Below, in pieces: positions 43,646-53,236 of a stretch of 64,000 bases of DNA. Location of the stretch: positions 1,094,501-1,158,500 of the forward strand of contig NZ_CP026362.1 in assembly GCF_004116955.1 (NCBI RefSeq), given 5' to 3'. Each line of letters begins with the position of its first letter. Positions within the stretch are counted from its first letter, which is position 1. The position numbers and the translations under genes were made by a program. A model generated the notes under the pieces. The model was not told where the DNA came from. It was given only the letters and a program-made list of their open reading frames with translations, and did no database searches. This DNA comes from Bacillus vallismortis (GTDB lineage Bacteria > Bacillota > Bacilli > Bacillales > Bacillaceae).

Positions 43646-44203
43646 ATGAAGTCATTAGAAGAAAAAACAATTGCCAAAGAACAGATCTTTTCAGGCAAAG
43701 TCATTGATCTTTATGTAGAGGACGTCGAGCTGCCAAACGGCAAAGCGAGTAAACGTGAAATTGTGAAACACCCTGGAGCTGTAGCCATATTAGCTGTCAC
43801 AGATGAAGGGAAAATCATCTTGGTCAAACAATTCCGTAAGCCGCTTGAACGGACGATCGTTGAAATTCCGGCTGGAAAGCTTGAAAAAGGAGAGGAACCT
43901 GAGTATACGGCACTTCGGGAGTTAGAAGAAGAAACGGGTTATACAGCGAAGAAGCTGACAAAAATCACAGCGTTTTATACATCGCCCGGCTTTGCCGATG
44001 AAATCGTCCACGTGTTTCTTGCCGAAGAGCTTTCTATTCTTGAAGAAAAACGGGAGCTTGATGAGGACGAGTTTGTTGAAGTGATGGAGGTGACGCTTGA
44101 AGAGGCGCTGAAGCTGGTTGAATCGCGTGAAGTATATGATGCAAAAACAGCCTATGCGATTCAGTATCTTCAGCTGAAAGAAGCGCTCCAAGCACAAAAA
44201 TGA
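43646..44203 (+). CDS. nudF: ADP-ribose pyrophosphatase (Nudix) NudF
   Basis: The 185-residue Nudix hydrolase has a complete Nudix box G-x5-E-x7-REUxEExGU: GKLEKGEEPEYTALRELEEE, then TGY. It splits ADP-ribose to AMP and ribose 5-phosphate. TSPGFADE after the box is the ADP-ribose family mark. GGGAGATGAAGAA precedes the ATG at 43646. It overlaps the next gene by 4 bases and is divergent from mciZ. Confidence 0.93.
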   Translation: MKSLEEKTIAKEQIFSGKVIDLYVEDVELPNGKASKREIVKHPGAVAILAVTDEGKIILVKQFRKPLERTIVEIPAGKLEKGEEPEYTALRELEEETGYTAKKLTKITAFYTSPGFADEIVHVFLAEELSILEEKRELDEDEFVEVMEVTLEEALKLVESREVYDAKTAYAIQYLQLKEALQAQK

Positions 44204-45363
44204 AAAAGATTTACGCGGATTTGCACATTCATATCGGCCGGACCTTTACAGGAAGGGCTGTCAAAATAACAGGCGCCAAAACATTGACGCTGGACCGAAT
44301 TTTGGTAGAAGCCAGTGAACATAAAGGGATAGAACTTCTTGGCATTATCGACTGTCATTCTCCGGAAGTCATGTTAGAGCTTGAGGAAGGCATTTCATCT
44401 GGGACGTACCGCGAGCTGCCCGGCGGGGGAATTCGTTACCGCAGCACGACTCTTTTATTGGGAAGCGAGCTGGAGATTTATGATGAAGCCTGCAGCGGGC
44501 CGATCCATGTGCTCGTGTTTATGCCGACGCTGGCTGATATGAAGCGGTTCTCAAATTGGCTGTCAGCGCGGCTGAAAAACATTCATTTAAGCTCACAGCG
44601 GATCTATGAAACGGGCTTGAATCTGCAAAAAAAAGTGAAGGAAATGGGCGGGCTTTTTATTCCTGCCCATATTTTTACACCGCATAAAAGCTTATATGGT
44701 AAAGGGGTTGCATCAAGCCTAACCGAGGTTTTTGATCCCTCAATGATAGATGCGGTGGAGCTTGGATTAAGCTGTGATACAGACATGGCTTCACACGTAT
44801 CTGAATTAAATCAGTATCCTTTTTTAACAAATTCTGATGCGCATTCGTTAGGGAAAATCGGCAGAGAATATAATGAACTATATGTGCAGTCAGCTGATTT
44901 TACCGAATTTGCTCTTGCATTAAGGGGACAAGGTGACAGGAAAATTACGTCGAATTACGGCTTGGACCCGCTATTGGGAAAATATTATCAAACGGCTTGC
45001 GAAGCATGCGGAGAACCTGCTGTGAGCGGGGAAACGGTGTGCGCAAATTGCGGAAACGCCAAGTTTACCAAAGGGGTTAGCGAAAGATTGCGTGAATTGA
45101 GTGATCAGACTGAAGTTCGCGTCTCGCGTCCGCGATATGTTCACCAGATCCCGTTGCAATTTGTTCCGGGTGTCGGTCCGAAAACACTGGACAAACTAAA
45201 AAAAGCCTTCGGAACAGAGATGGCTGTTCTTCATGAGGCAACAGAAGAAGATTTGGCTCGCATTGTCCCGCAGAAAACCGCGGCGCTTATTGTAAAAGCG
45301 AGATCCGGTAAGCTGGAGTTGAAAGCCGGAGGAGGAGGAACCTACGGTAAAATTAAACCGTGA
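44200..45363 (+). CDS. yqxK: Endonuclease Q-like protein YqxK
   Basis: The 387-residue protein starts with a PHP-type metal-dependent domain (LHIHIGRTFTGRA; IDCHSP; FIPAHIFTPHKS; NSDAHS), continues with a four-cysteine zinc site (CEACGEPAV, then CANCGN; about 265-285), and ends with a helix-hairpin-helix (FVPGVGPKTLDKLKKAFG, about 322-339). This order is that of endonuclease Q, which cuts DNA 5' of deaminated bases and abasic sites. The overlap with nudF (4 bases) suggests a housekeeping or repair pair. Older annotations call it a helicase-like protein, which the motifs do not support. Confidence 0.8.
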   Translation: MKKIYADLHIHIGRTFTGRAVKITGAKTLTLDRILVEASEHKGIELLGIIDCHSPEVMLELEEGISSGTYRELPGGGIRYRSTTLLLGSELEIYDEACSGPIHVLVFMPTLADMKRFSNWLSARLKNIHLSSQRIYETGLNLQKKVKEMGGLFIPAHIFTPHKSLYGKGVASSLTEVFDPSMIDAVELGLSCDTDMASHVSELNQYPFLTNSDAHSLGKIGREYNELYVQSADFTEFALALRGQGDRKITSNYGLDPLLGKYYQTACEACGEPAVSGETVCANCGNAKFTKGVSERLRELSDQTEVRVSRPRYVHQIPLQFVPGVGPKTLDKLKKAFGTEMAVLHEATEEDLARIVPQKTAALIVKARSGKLELKAGGGGTYGKIKP

Positions 45364-45371
45364 GTGAAAGA

Positions 45372-45722
45372 TTAACCCATTTCCTCCTGTACTTTTCTCT
45401 TCGTCCGGATAAAGGTGATCAGCTGGATGATTTCGTCTTCACTCAGCGGCTTGCCATCAACAGAAATCGTTAAGTCAAGGCTGCTCCACGTGGTCAATTC
45501 AATGGTCTTTGGAGCAGTCTGCTTTTGTTTCTCGCGGCCCAAAAGTTCATCGCAGGTTGTGTCAAAGAGGTCAGCCAGCATGGCAAGCGCCTCAAGCGAA
45601 GGCCGCCGATAGCCTGACTCATAGCCGGCATATGTGCTTTTTGCGATACCCAGAAGGTCAGCTGTATATTGAAGCGACCAATTTTTCTTTTTTCTCAATT
45701 CAGTTAAACGATCTAGATTCAT
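45372..45722 (-). CDS. ansR: Asparagine-responsive repressor AnsR
   Basis: The 116-residue XRE-type regulator has its helix-turn-helix at about 5-58 (WSLQYTADLLGIAKSTYAGY) and a C-terminal domain (about 75-116). Encoded divergently from ansAB, which it represses unless asparagine or aspartate is present. ATG at 45722 lies 8 bases from AAAGGAGCGG; an upstream start at 45743 precedes that site. Confidence 0.92.
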   Translation of the reverse strand: MNLDRLTELRKKKNWSLQYTADLLGIAKSTYAGYESGYRRPSLEALAMLADLFDTTCDELLGREKQKQTAPKTIELTTWSSLDLTISVDGKPLSEDEIIQLITFIRTKRKVQEEMG

Positions 45723-45779
45723 GAACTTCCGCTCCTTTTTCACCTTGAGCTGATTATATCATATAGGTATTAGGAAGTG

Positions 45780-45860
45780 TACGCGAATTGAATAATAATG
45801 TCTTGCGTATTTTATTTTCCGTGTCTATAATTGCATTAAAAGTATGCGAAAAGCGAATAC
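45780..45860 (+). promoter_or_regulatory. ansAB promoter and candidate AnsR operators
   Basis: TTGCGT (45803-45808), a 17-base spacer and TATAAT (45826-45831) form the promoter. GTATGCG...CGAATAC (45842-45860) is an imperfect inverted repeat just after the start point; TACGC (45780-45784) and GCGTA (45805-45809) form another around the -35 box. Assignment to AnsR is inferred. Confidence 0.6.
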
Positions 45861-45903
45861 CTTCTCGCAACCCATCTTTAGATACAGTGAAGAGGTGCAT
45901 GGT

Positions 45904-46896
45904 ATGAAAAAAAAATTATTGATGTTGACGACTGGGGGAACGATTGCTTCAGTTGAAGGGGAAAATGGGCTGGCTCCCGGAGTTAAGGCTGATGAATTAT
46001 TAAGTTACGTATCAAAACTTGATAACGATTACACGATGGAAACGCAGTCGCTTATGAATATAGACAGTACCAATATGCAGCCTGAATACTGGGTGGAAAT
46101 AGCAGAAGCCGTGAAGGAAAATTATGATGCCTATGACGGATTTGTTATTACCCACGGCACAGATACAATGGCCTATACATCCGCCGCATTATCATATATG
46201 CTGCAGCATGCCGATAAACCGATTGTGATCACTGGCTCGCAAATTCCAATCACGTTCCAAAAAACGGATGCCAAAAAAAATATCACAGATGCCATACGCT
46301 TTGCCTGTGAAGGTGTGGGCGGCGTTTATGTTGTGTTTGACGGCAGAGTCATTCAAGGAACGCGTGCGATCAAATTAAGAACGAAAAGCTACGACGCGTT
46401 TGAAAGCATCAATTACCCATATATCGCTTTTATCAATGAAGACGGGATCGAATACAACAAACAAGTAACGGACCCAGAGAACGACACCTTCTCAGTTGAT
46501 ACTTCACTATGCACAGATGTATGTCTGCTGAAGCTGCATCCGGGCTTAAAGCCTGAAATGTTCGATGCCCTAAAAAGCATCTACAAAGGAATCGTCATTG
46601 AGAGTTATGGCAGCGGAGGCGTGCCGTTTGAAGGCAGAGATATTTTGTCGAAAGTGAATGAGCTGATCGAAAGCGGAATCGTCGTCGTGATCACAACTCA
46701 ATGTCTGGAAGAAGGAGAAGACATGAGCATTTACGAAGTCGGCCGCAGAGTCAACCAAGACTTAATTATCCGATCCAGAAATATGAATACAGAAGCAATC
46801 GTGCCGAAATTAATGTGGGCACTCGGCCAGTCTGCGGATCTATCTGTCGTCAAGAGGATTATGGAAACGCCGATTGCTGATGACGTTGTCCTTTAA
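45904..46896 (+). CDS. ansA: L-asparaginase AnsA
   Basis: The 330-residue type I asparaginase has both threonine motifs: LTTGGTIAS near residue 10 (first catalytic Thr) and THGTDTMAY near 85. It hydrolyses asparagine to aspartate and ammonia in the cytoplasm. ATG at 45904 has GAGGTG 6 bases upstream; the frame extends 20 codons further without a ribosome site. First gene of the ansAB operon, repressed by AnsR. Confidence 0.94.
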   Translation: MKKKLLMLTTGGTIASVEGENGLAPGVKADELLSYVSKLDNDYTMETQSLMNIDSTNMQPEYWVEIAEAVKENYDAYDGFVITHGTDTMAYTSAALSYMLQHADKPIVITGSQIPITFQKTDAKKNITDAIRFACEGVGGVYVVFDGRVIQGTRAIKLRTKSYDAFESINYPYIAFINEDGIEYNKQVTDPENDTFSVDTSLCTDVCLLKLHPGLKPEMFDALKSIYKGIVIESYGSGGVPFEGRDILSKVNELIESGIVVVITTQCLEEGEDMSIYEVGRRVNQDLIIRSRNMNTEAIVPKLMWALGQSADLSVVKRIMETPIADDVVL

Positions 46897-46940
46897 ATGG
46901 CAAAAACGATAACCACCATAGAGAAAGTAGGTTAAAGATT

Positions 46941-48368
46941 ATGTTAAACGGCCAAAAAGAATACCGCGTGGAAAAAGACTTCCTTGGGGAAAAACAAATT
47001 AAAGCGGATGTTTATTACGGGATTCAGACGCTCCGTGCTTCTGAAAACTTTCCGATTACGGGATACAAGATCCATGAAGAAATGATTAATGCGCTGGCGA
47101 TCGTCAAAAAAGCCGCGGCTCTTGCCAACATGGATGTGAAACGGCTGTATGAAGGAATTGGCCAAGCTATCGTACAAGCCGCTGACGAGATTCTGGAAGG
47201 CAGATGGCACGAGCAGTTTATCGTCGATCCGATTCAGGGCGGTGCCGGAACTTCTATGAATATGAATGCGAATGAGGTGATCGGAAACCGGGCGCTTGAA
47301 ATCATGGGACATCAAAAGGGCGATTATATCCATTTAAGCCCAAACACACATGTGAATATGTCTCAGTCAACGAACGATGTGTTCCCGACTGCTATCCATA
47401 TTTCCACTTTAAAGCTTTTAGAAAAACTGCTGAATACGATGGAAGACATGCATTATGTGTTTAAACAAAAAGCACAGGAATTTGATTCTGTTATTAAAAT
47501 GGGGCGAACACACCTTCAAGATGCTGTTCCGATCCGTCTTGGCCAGGAATTCGAAGCGTACAGCCGTGTTCTGGAACGTGATATCAAACGAATCAAGCAA
47601 TCACGCCAGCACCTGTATGAGGTCAACATGGGCGCGACGGCTGTCGGTACCGGCCTGAACGCAGATCCTGAATATATCAAGCAGGTTGTGAAACACCTTG
47701 CTGATATCAGCGGGCTTCCTCTTGTCGGCGCTGATCATCTTGTTGATGCGACACAAAATACGGATGCCTATACAGAGGTGTCGGCAGCATTAAAGGTCTG
47801 CATGATGAACATGTCAAAGATCGCAAACGACCTTCGCTTAATGGCATCAGGCCCGCGCGCCGGACTTGCGGAAATTTCTCTGCCTGCACGTCAGCCGGGG
47901 TCTTCCATTATGCCGGGAAAAGTCAATCCGGTTATGGCCGAGCTGATCAACCAAATTGCGTTCCAAGTTATTGGAAACGACAATACAATCTGCCTTGCAT
48001 CAGAAGCCGGCCAGCTTGAATTGAACGTGATGGAGCCCGTGCTTGTCTTTAATTTGCTTCAATCCATCAGCATCATGAACAACGGGTTCCGCTCGTTCAC
48101 TGACAATTGCTTAAAAGGCATCGAGGCCAACGAAAAACGCTTGAAACAATACGTGGAAAAAAGCGCAGGCGTCATCACTGCAGTCAATCCGCATCTTGGT
48201 TATGAAGCGGCAGCCCGAATTGCCCGGGAAGCCATTATGACAGGCCAATCGGTCCGTGACCTTTGCCTGCAGCATGATGTGCTGACAGAAGAAGAATTGG
48301 ATATCATTTTAAATCCATACGAGATGACAAAACCAGGGATCGCAGGGAAAGAACTATTAGAAAAATAA
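46941..48368 (+). CDS. ansB: Aspartate ammonia-lyase AnsB
   Basis: The 475-residue fumarase/aspartase superfamily enzyme has the signature GSSIMPGKVNP with the catalytic Ser loop, plus STNDVFPTA and GRTHLQDAVP. It converts aspartate to fumarate and ammonia, so ansA and ansB together feed asparagine into the TCA cycle. It begins 44 bases after ansA; AAGTAGGTTAAAG is a modest ribosome site. Followed by a hairpin before mleN. Confidence 0.94.
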   Translation: MLNGQKEYRVEKDFLGEKQIKADVYYGIQTLRASENFPITGYKIHEEMINALAIVKKAAALANMDVKRLYEGIGQAIVQAADEILEGRWHEQFIVDPIQGGAGTSMNMNANEVIGNRALEIMGHQKGDYIHLSPNTHVNMSQSTNDVFPTAIHISTLKLLEKLLNTMEDMHYVFKQKAQEFDSVIKMGRTHLQDAVPIRLGQEFEAYSRVLERDIKRIKQSRQHLYEVNMGATAVGTGLNADPEYIKQVVKHLADISGLPLVGADHLVDATQNTDAYTEVSAALKVCMMNMSKIANDLRLMASGPRAGLAEISLPARQPGSSIMPGKVNPVMAELINQIAFQVIGNDNTICLASEAGQLELNVMEPVLVFNLLQSISIMNNGFRSFTDNCLKGIEANEKRLKQYVEKSAGVITAVNPHLGYEAAARIAREAIMTGQSVRDLCLQHDVLTEEELDIILNPYEMTKPGIAGKELLEK

Positions 48369-48383
48369 AATTTAAACAATATA

Positions 48384-48424
48384 CAGCTTATTCATCGGCG
48401 GATCGGCTGGTGAATAAGCTGTTT
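48384..48424 (+). terminator. Hairpin after ansB
   Basis: CAGCTTATTCA and TGAATAAGCTG pair; only TTT follows, so termination may be partial and allow read-through into mleN. Confidence 0.65.
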
Positions 48425-48472
48425 ACAACATAGGGATGAGGAAGTATAGTATACGTGTGCTGTACTATTTAT

Positions 48473-48486
48473 TGAAAGCGTTTTAG
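48473..48486 (+). promoter_or_regulatory. cre-like site before mleN
   Basis: TGAAAGCGTTTTAG matches 12 of 14 positions of the CcpA consensus TGWAANCGNTNWCA. It lies 25 bases before the mleN start, so CcpA could block transcription there. Inference. Confidence 0.5.
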
Positions 48487-48511
48487 CTTTTTACATGAAG
48501 GGGGACTTCTT

Positions 48512-49918
48512 TTGAAGGATGTAAGACTGCCAACATTATTCGAAATTATTATTGTACTAGGATCATTTTTAGCACTTGTCATGTCGTTTACAGTTTTTTT
48601 AGACTTGCCGATACAGCTCGCGCTTTTCATTTCCTGGTTTATCGCAATGATTCTCGGAATCAGACTTGGTTATTCTTATAAAGATATGCAAAATGCCATT
48701 CTATATGGTATATCAAACGGTCTTGAAGCCGTTCTGATTCTTGTTTCAGTAGGAGCGCTTATTGGAACATGGATCGCCGGTGGGATTGTACCGACTCTGA
48801 TTTACTATGGTTTAGAATTTATTCACCCTAGTATCTTTTTGCTTGCAACGTTAATTATTTGTTCCATTATGTCTGTAGCAACAGGAACATCATGGGGAAC
48901 AGTCGGAACTGCCGGCATTGCCATGATCGCTATTGGAGAAGGTTTAGGCCTTCCGCTTCCTCTTGTAGCGGGCGCTATTCTTTCAGGCGCTTATTTCGGA
49001 GACAAGCTGTCTCCTCTTTCAGACAGCACAGTTCTTGCATCCTCACTATCGAAAGTGGATGTCTTAGACCACGTCAGGGCTATGCTCTTTTTATCCGTCC
49101 CAGCGTATGTCATTACAGCAATTTTATTTACCATTACGGGCTTTATGTACGGCGGGAAAAATATTGATCTTGATAAAGTTGAATTCTTGAAATCATCTTT
49201 GCAAAATACGTTTGACATTCATATTTGGATGCTGATCCCGGCTATTGTCGTTATTGTCTTACTGGCGATGAAAAAGCCATCAATGCCGGTCATCGTAATC
49301 GGCGCTTTGCTAGGCGCTATTTGGGCGGTTGTTTTCCAAGGCATGAATCCAGCGGACGCGGTTGCAACTGCCTACAACGGATTCTCGATTAAAACAGATG
49401 TTGAATTCTTGAACGGCCTGTTAAATCGCGGAGGCATTGTCGGAATGCTCGGTTCGCTTGTCGTCATTATCTTTGGTCTCGGATTCGGCGGGCTGCTTGA
49501 AAAGCTTGGCGTCTTAAGAGTGATCGTCTCTATGTTTGAAAAGAAATTAACATCACCGGGCAACGTCACTGTTTCTACGCTGATTGTAGCGTTTTTAGCA
49601 AACATCTTCGGCTGTGCGATGTATGTATCTCTTATTTTGACACCGAAGATTATGGAAAACAGCTACGATCGATTGAATCTCGACAGAAGGGTGCTGTCTC
49701 GTAACTCGGAGGTGGGGGGAACCTTAACTTCAGGTATGGTTCCTTGGTCTGATAACGGTATTTACATGGCTGGTATTTTAGGAGTTTCAACCTTCGCCTA
49801 TCTGCCGTTTATGTGGCTCAGTTTTGTTGCAATAGGTCTTGCTATTATCTATGGTTATACAGGAAAATTTATATGGTATACGAAAAACAATACAGCTAAA
49901 GCCGAAAAACTAGGCTAA
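48512..49918 (+). CDS. mleN: Malate-2H+/Na+-lactate antiporter MleN
   Basis: The 468-residue NhaC-family membrane protein has about 12 hydrophobic segments and the family pattern SGAYFGDKLSPLSDST near residues 160-175, which holds conserved polar and charged residues in the membrane. MleN is known to exchange malate and protons for sodium and lactate. Start is a TTG at 48512 with GAAGGGGGAC upstream. It forms an operon with mleA (17-base gap). Confidence 0.9.
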   Translation: MKDVRLPTLFEIIIVLGSFLALVMSFTVFLDLPIQLALFISWFIAMILGIRLGYSYKDMQNAILYGISNGLEAVLILVSVGALIGTWIAGGIVPTLIYYGLEFIHPSIFLLATLIICSIMSVATGTSWGTVGTAGIAMIAIGEGLGLPLPLVAGAILSGAYFGDKLSPLSDSTVLASSLSKVDVLDHVRAMLFLSVPAYVITAILFTITGFMYGGKNIDLDKVEFLKSSLQNTFDIHIWMLIPAIVVIVLLAMKKPSMPVIVIGALLGAIWAVVFQGMNPADAVATAYNGFSIKTDVEFLNGLLNRGGIVGMLGSLVVIIFGLGFGGLLEKLGVLRVIVSMFEKKLTSPGNVTVSTLIVAFLANIFGCAMYVSLILTPKIMENSYDRLNLDRRVLSRNSEVGGTLTSGMVPWSDNGIYMAGILGVSTFAYLPFMWLSFVAIGLAIIYGYTGKFIWYTKNNTAKAEKLG

Positions 49919-49935
49919 TAGGGGAGGATCACTGA

Positions 49936-51264
49936 ATGATAGCGAAACACATGATTCGAACACTGATGATCGAAACGCCTTCGGTTCCCGGAAACCTTGG
50001 AAGGGTGGCTTCGGCAATCGGCCTTCTGGGCGGGGATATTGGTGAAGTGGAGACAGTGAAAGTCGGTCCCAATTACACAATGCGGAATATTACCGTTCAA
50101 GTGGAGAATGAAGAACAGCTTCAGGAAGTGATCGCGGCTGTACAGGGCTTGGGAGAAGGGATCAGGCTTCACACCGTATCTGATGAAGTCCTGTCCGCAC
50201 ATGAAGGCGGAAAAATCCAAATGAAAAGCAAAATGCCAATACGCTCACTGGCAGAGCTTGGGCGTGTCTATACACCAGGTGTTGCAGACGTGTGCAGACT
50301 GATTGAAAAAGAACCTGAAAAAGCGTCTATTTATACTACGATCAGCAATTCTGTCGCAATTGTAACGGATGGAACGGCAATTCTGGGCCTTGGCAATATC
50401 GGCTCTGTGGCAGGCATGCCTGTCATGGAAGGAAAGGCTGCTCTGTTTGATCAGCTGGCGGGTATCAGCGGCATTCCGATTTTGCTTGATACGAGTGATC
50501 CTGAAGAAATCATCAAAACGGTAAAGCATATTTCTCCGGGCTTTAACGGCATCTTGCTTGAGGATATCGGCTCGCCGCATTGCTTCGAAATCGAGGACCG
50601 CCTAAAAGAGGAGCTGAACATCCCTGTTATGCACGATGATCAGCACGGTACAGCTGTTGTAACGCTGGCAGCTGCCATCTCGGCATGCAGGAGTGCAGGT
50701 GTTGACCTGAAAGAAGCGAAGGTTGGGCAAATCGGACTGGGCGCAGCAGGCGTCGCTATCTGCCGGATGTTTATGGCCTATGGCGTAAAAGCTGTGTACG
50801 GAACAGACAAATCAGAGGAAGCGATGAACCGTCTAGAACAGTATGGCGGACAGGCAGTTGCCGGCATCGAGGAGCTCATGGAAACATGTGACATTATCAT
50901 TGCCACAACGGGAGTTCCCGGGTTAATTAAACCAGCATTTGTACGGTCTGGCCAGGTGATTTTGGCATTATCGAATCCGAAGCCGGAAATTGAGCCGGAG
51001 GCCGCGCTGCAGGCCGGCGCCGCATATGCAGCTGATGGCCGTTCTGTTAATAATGTGCTTGGCTTCCCGGGTATTTTCAGAGGAGCGCTCAACGCAAAAA
51101 GCAAGGAGATCAATCATGATATGCTTGTCGCAGCAGCAGAGGCCATCGCAGCCTGCACGAAGCAAGGCGATGTGGTCCCGCAGCCGCTTGATTCAAAAGT
51201 CCATCATGAGGTAGCAGCCGCAGTCGAGCGCGCGGCCCTTACAGCAGTGAAATCAATAAAGTAA
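49936..51264 (+). CDS. mleA: NAD-malic enzyme MleA with N-terminal ACT domain
   Basis: The 442-residue protein starts with an ACT domain (about 7-80, [18 protein letters not shown]), then a malic enzyme N domain with the catalytic Tyr and Lys ([23 protein letters not shown]), metal ligands in [10 protein letters not shown], and an NAD domain ([11 protein letters not shown]). It oxidatively decarboxylates malate to pyruvate. Paired with MleN, it lets cells live on low malate. GGGGAGGATCACTGA before the ATG. The ACT domain suggests amino-acid or ligand control. Confidence 0.92.
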   Translation: MIAKHMIRTLMIETPSVPGNLGRVASAIGLLGGDIGEVETVKVGPNYTMRNITVQVENEEQLQEVIAAVQGLGEGIRLHTVSDEVLSAHEGGKIQMKSKMPIRSLAELGRVYTPGVADVCRLIEKEPEKASIYTTISNSVAIVTDGTAILGLGNIGSVAGMPVMEGKAALFDQLAGISGIPILLDTSDPEEIIKTVKHISPGFNGILLEDIGSPHCFEIEDRLKEELNIPVMHDDQHGTAVVTLAAAISACRSAGVDLKEAKVGQIGLGAAGVAICRMFMAYGVKAVYGTDKSEEAMNRLEQYGGQAVAGIEELMETCDIIIATTGVPGLIKPAFVRSGQVILALSNPKPEIEPEAALQAGAAYAADGRSVNNVLGFPGIFRGALNAKSKEINHDMLVAAAEAIAACTKQGDVVPQPLDSKVHHEVAAAVERAALTAVKSIK

Positions 51265-51300
51265 AACAGCAGCACCTGTTACGCCAGGTGCTGTTTTTTC
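51263..51300 (+). terminator. Terminator after mleA
   Basis: AAACAGCAGCACCTG and CAGGTGCTGTTTTTT pair, followed by T-run. Confidence 0.9.
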
Positions 51301-51357
51301 TCATTTTGAGTTCATTTTGCTATAATATGTGTGGAAACAAATAAGGGAGTGATCATT

Positions 51358-51570
51358 ATGGCAAAAAGCCGAGCGAAAAAGAAGCGGGAGCATCTGCTGA
51401 GAAACGGCGGACGTAACGTCTTATTATCAAGAGGCAGCACACCATCGTTCAGCACACATGAAAGAAAGACAAAAAGCAAAAAAGACATGTTGAATAAACA
51501 AAATAAGAATCCTTATGATCATACAGCGGTTGATGATAAGGATTTTTTTGTGCCCGAAAAAGCCGCCTAG
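51358..51570 (+). CDS. yqkK: Small basic protein YqkK
   Basis: A 70-residue, very basic protein (MAKSRAKKKREHLLRNGG) with a ribosome- or nucleic-acid-binding look, and no known domain. TATAAT at 51321-51326 and AAGGGAGTGATC before ATG 51358 support it. Function unknown. Single gene between mleA and spoIIM. Confidence 0.7.
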   Translation: MAKSRAKKKREHLLRNGGRNVLLSRGSTPSFSTHERKTKSKKDMLNKQNKNPYDHTAVDDKDFFVPEKAA

Positions 51571-51623
51571 CATTCGTCTCTATCGTTTCTTTTTTGAAAA
51601 AGGGCATGTTTTTCCGTTTCTTT

Positions 51624-51631
51624 CATACAAT
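51624..51631 (+). promoter_or_regulatory. Sigma-E -10 box of spoIIM
   Basis: CATACAAT matches the sigma-E -10 consensus CATACANT and lies 40 bases before the gene. The -35 region is AT-rich but not clear. Confidence 0.6.
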
Positions 51632-51671
51632 CTATTAAATCAAATCACTAGAACGGGCGGGAGGAAACGGA

Positions 51672-52316
51672 ATGCGAAAAATCTCTTATAAGGATATGTT
51701 TCTCAGACATGTCAAAGATCATCTCTCTCTTTATATATTTGTCTCAGTCCTATTTTTCATGGGTGTCATATTTGGCGCGATTATTGTCAACAGCATGACC
51801 ATCAGCCAGAAAGAAGATTTATATTACTATTTAAGCCAATTTTTCGGCCAGCTTTCAGAGGATAAACAGGCAAGGTCATCTGATATGTTTTGGCAAAGTA
51901 TCTTTCATAATGTAAAATATTTAGGACTCATGTGGATATTAGGAATTTCCGTCATTGGGATGCCGATTATATTCATCATGATCTTTCTGAAAGGAATCGT
52001 CGTCGGCTTTACTGTCGGATTCCTCGTCAATCAAATGGGAATCAGCGGTTTTTTCTTATCCTTTGTTTCCGTTTTACCGCAAAATGTGCTGCTGATTCCT
52101 GCTTATCTCATTATGGGCACGTGTGCGATTGCGTTTTCTCTAAAGTTAATCAGGCAGCTGTTTGTTAAACGGAGTCTGCATGATGCGCCGATTCAGTGGT
52201 TCGGCCGGTATGCTTTCGTGCTTCTGGTCATTTTGTTTTTAGCGCTGATCTCATCACTTTTTGAAGCCTATTTATCACCTGTTTTAATGGAAAAGCTCAC
52301 ATCGAGACTTTTTTAA
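51672..52316 (+). CDS. spoIIM: Stage II sporulation protein M
   Basis: The 214-residue membrane protein has about five hydrophobic segments (for example [35 protein letters not shown]). With SpoIID and SpoIIP it forms the complex that dissolves septal peptidoglycan and drives engulfment of the forespore; SpoIIM is the membrane scaffold. GGGCGGGAGGAAACGGA precedes ATG 51672. A sigma-E -10 box lies upstream, as expected for mother-cell expression. Confidence 0.93.
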   Translation: MRKISYKDMFLRHVKDHLSLYIFVSVLFFMGVIFGAIIVNSMTISQKEDLYYYLSQFFGQLSEDKQARSSDMFWQSIFHNVKYLGLMWILGISVIGMPIIFIMIFLKGIVVGFTVGFLVNQMGISGFFLSFVSVLPQNVLLIPAYLIMGTCAIAFSLKLIRQLFVKRSLHDAPIQWFGRYAFVLLVILFLALISSLFEAYLSPVLMEKLTSRLF

Positions 52317-52352
52317 AATGATTATTAAAAGAAAAACATTTTATTTATCAGT

Positions 52353-52396
52353 TTATAATAATTATAGTTGGAACTCTGTGCGTATTTTGTTATAAT
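52353..52396 (+). promoter_or_regulatory. fur promoter with PerR box
   Basis: TTGGAA (52368-52373), a 17-base spacer and TATAAT (52391-52396) form the promoter. TTATAATAATTATAG (52353-52367) directly upstream matches the PerR consensus TTATAATnATTATAA at 14 of 15 positions. Confidence 0.85.
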
Positions 52397-52428
52397 GAGT
52401 CATGGAATGCGGCGTAGGAGGGAAAGAC

Positions 52429-52878
52429 ATGGAAAACCGTATTGATCGAATTAAGAAACAGCTGCACTCATCCAGCTACAAACTTACGCCTCAGCGTGAA
52501 GCGACAGTAAGAGTGCTGCTTGAAAACGAAGAAGACCATTTAAGCGCAGAAGATGTATACCTCCTCGTAAAAGAGAAATCTCCTGAGATCGGTCTCGCAA
52601 CAGTATACCGTACGCTTGAATTATTAACTGAATTAAAAGTCGTTGATAAAATTAACTTTGGTGACGGCGTGTCCCGTTACGACCTTCGGAAAGAGGGCGC
52701 AGCTCACTTTCATCATCACTTAGTGTGCATGGAGTGCGGAGCCGTTGATGAAATTGAAGAAGATCTGCTTGAAGACGTGGAAGAAATCATTGAACGTGAT
52801 TGGAAATTTAAGATTAAAGATCATAGATTGACGTTTCACGGCATTTGCCACCGCTGTAACGGAACGGAAACTGAATAG
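52429..52878 (+). CDS. fur: Ferric uptake regulator Fur
   Basis: The 149-residue protein has an N-terminal winged helix (LTPQREATVRVLLENEED, IGLATVYRTLELLTEL) and a C-terminal dimerisation and metal domain with HFHHHLVCMECGAVDEIEE and a second CHRCNG pair, the zinc-binding CxxC motifs. Fur represses iron uptake genes when iron is plentiful. ATG at 52429 is 8 bases from AGGAGGG; an upstream in-frame ATG at 52402 lies before that site. PerR control is suggested by the upstream box. Confidence 0.95.
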   Translation: MENRIDRIKKQLHSSSYKLTPQREATVRVLLENEEDHLSAEDVYLLVKEKSPEIGLATVYRTLELLTELKVVDKINFGDGVSRYDLRKEGAAHFHHHLVCMECGAVDEIEEDLLEDVEEIIERDWKFKIKDHRLTFHGICHRCNGTETE

Positions 52879-52893
52879 ACGGTGCCGAGCGCG

Positions 52894-52924
52894 AACCTTT
52901 TCTCATGGGGAAAGGGTTTTTTGC
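52894..52924 (+). terminator. Terminator after fur
   Basis: AACCTTTTCTC pairs with GAAAGGGTT around a short loop, followed by T-run. Confidence 0.75.
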
Positions 52925-53001
52925 TGTTTCTATGTATAAAACCTTTCTGATTTGGCATATGGTTTAAATAACTGGAACCATAGGAAAGGATCGATTAGGA
53001 C

Positions 53002-53229
53002 ATGGGAAGATTCCTAAAAACAGCCCTCGATGCATTAAAAGTTTTCATCCTGTTTACCGGTTTTACCGCTCTGTTCTATTATGCTATGATATGGGTGAAT
53101 CAAGAGTATGAAAACTATCATCGGTACGATAAACCGGAAGGCTCCGCTGTAAAAGTTGTTGAAATGGATCAGGATGAAAAAGGCGGATGGTTCGACCGGT
53201 TGATCTTTTTTTACCAAAACGGGGAGTAG
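53002..53229 (+). CDS. yqzK: Small membrane protein YqzK (DUF4227)
   Basis: A 75-residue protein with one N-terminal membrane segment (about 10-31, [20 protein letters not shown]) and a hydrophilic tail rich in acidic residues. Function unknown. It ends 7 bases before xerD and so is likely co-transcribed with it. ATG at 53002 follows GGAAAGGATCG. Confidence 0.75.
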   Translation: MGRFLKTALDALKVFILFTGFTALFYYAMIWVNQEYENYHRYDKPEGSAVKVVEMDQDEKGGWFDRLIFFYQNGE

Positions 53230-53236
53230 ATCAAGA

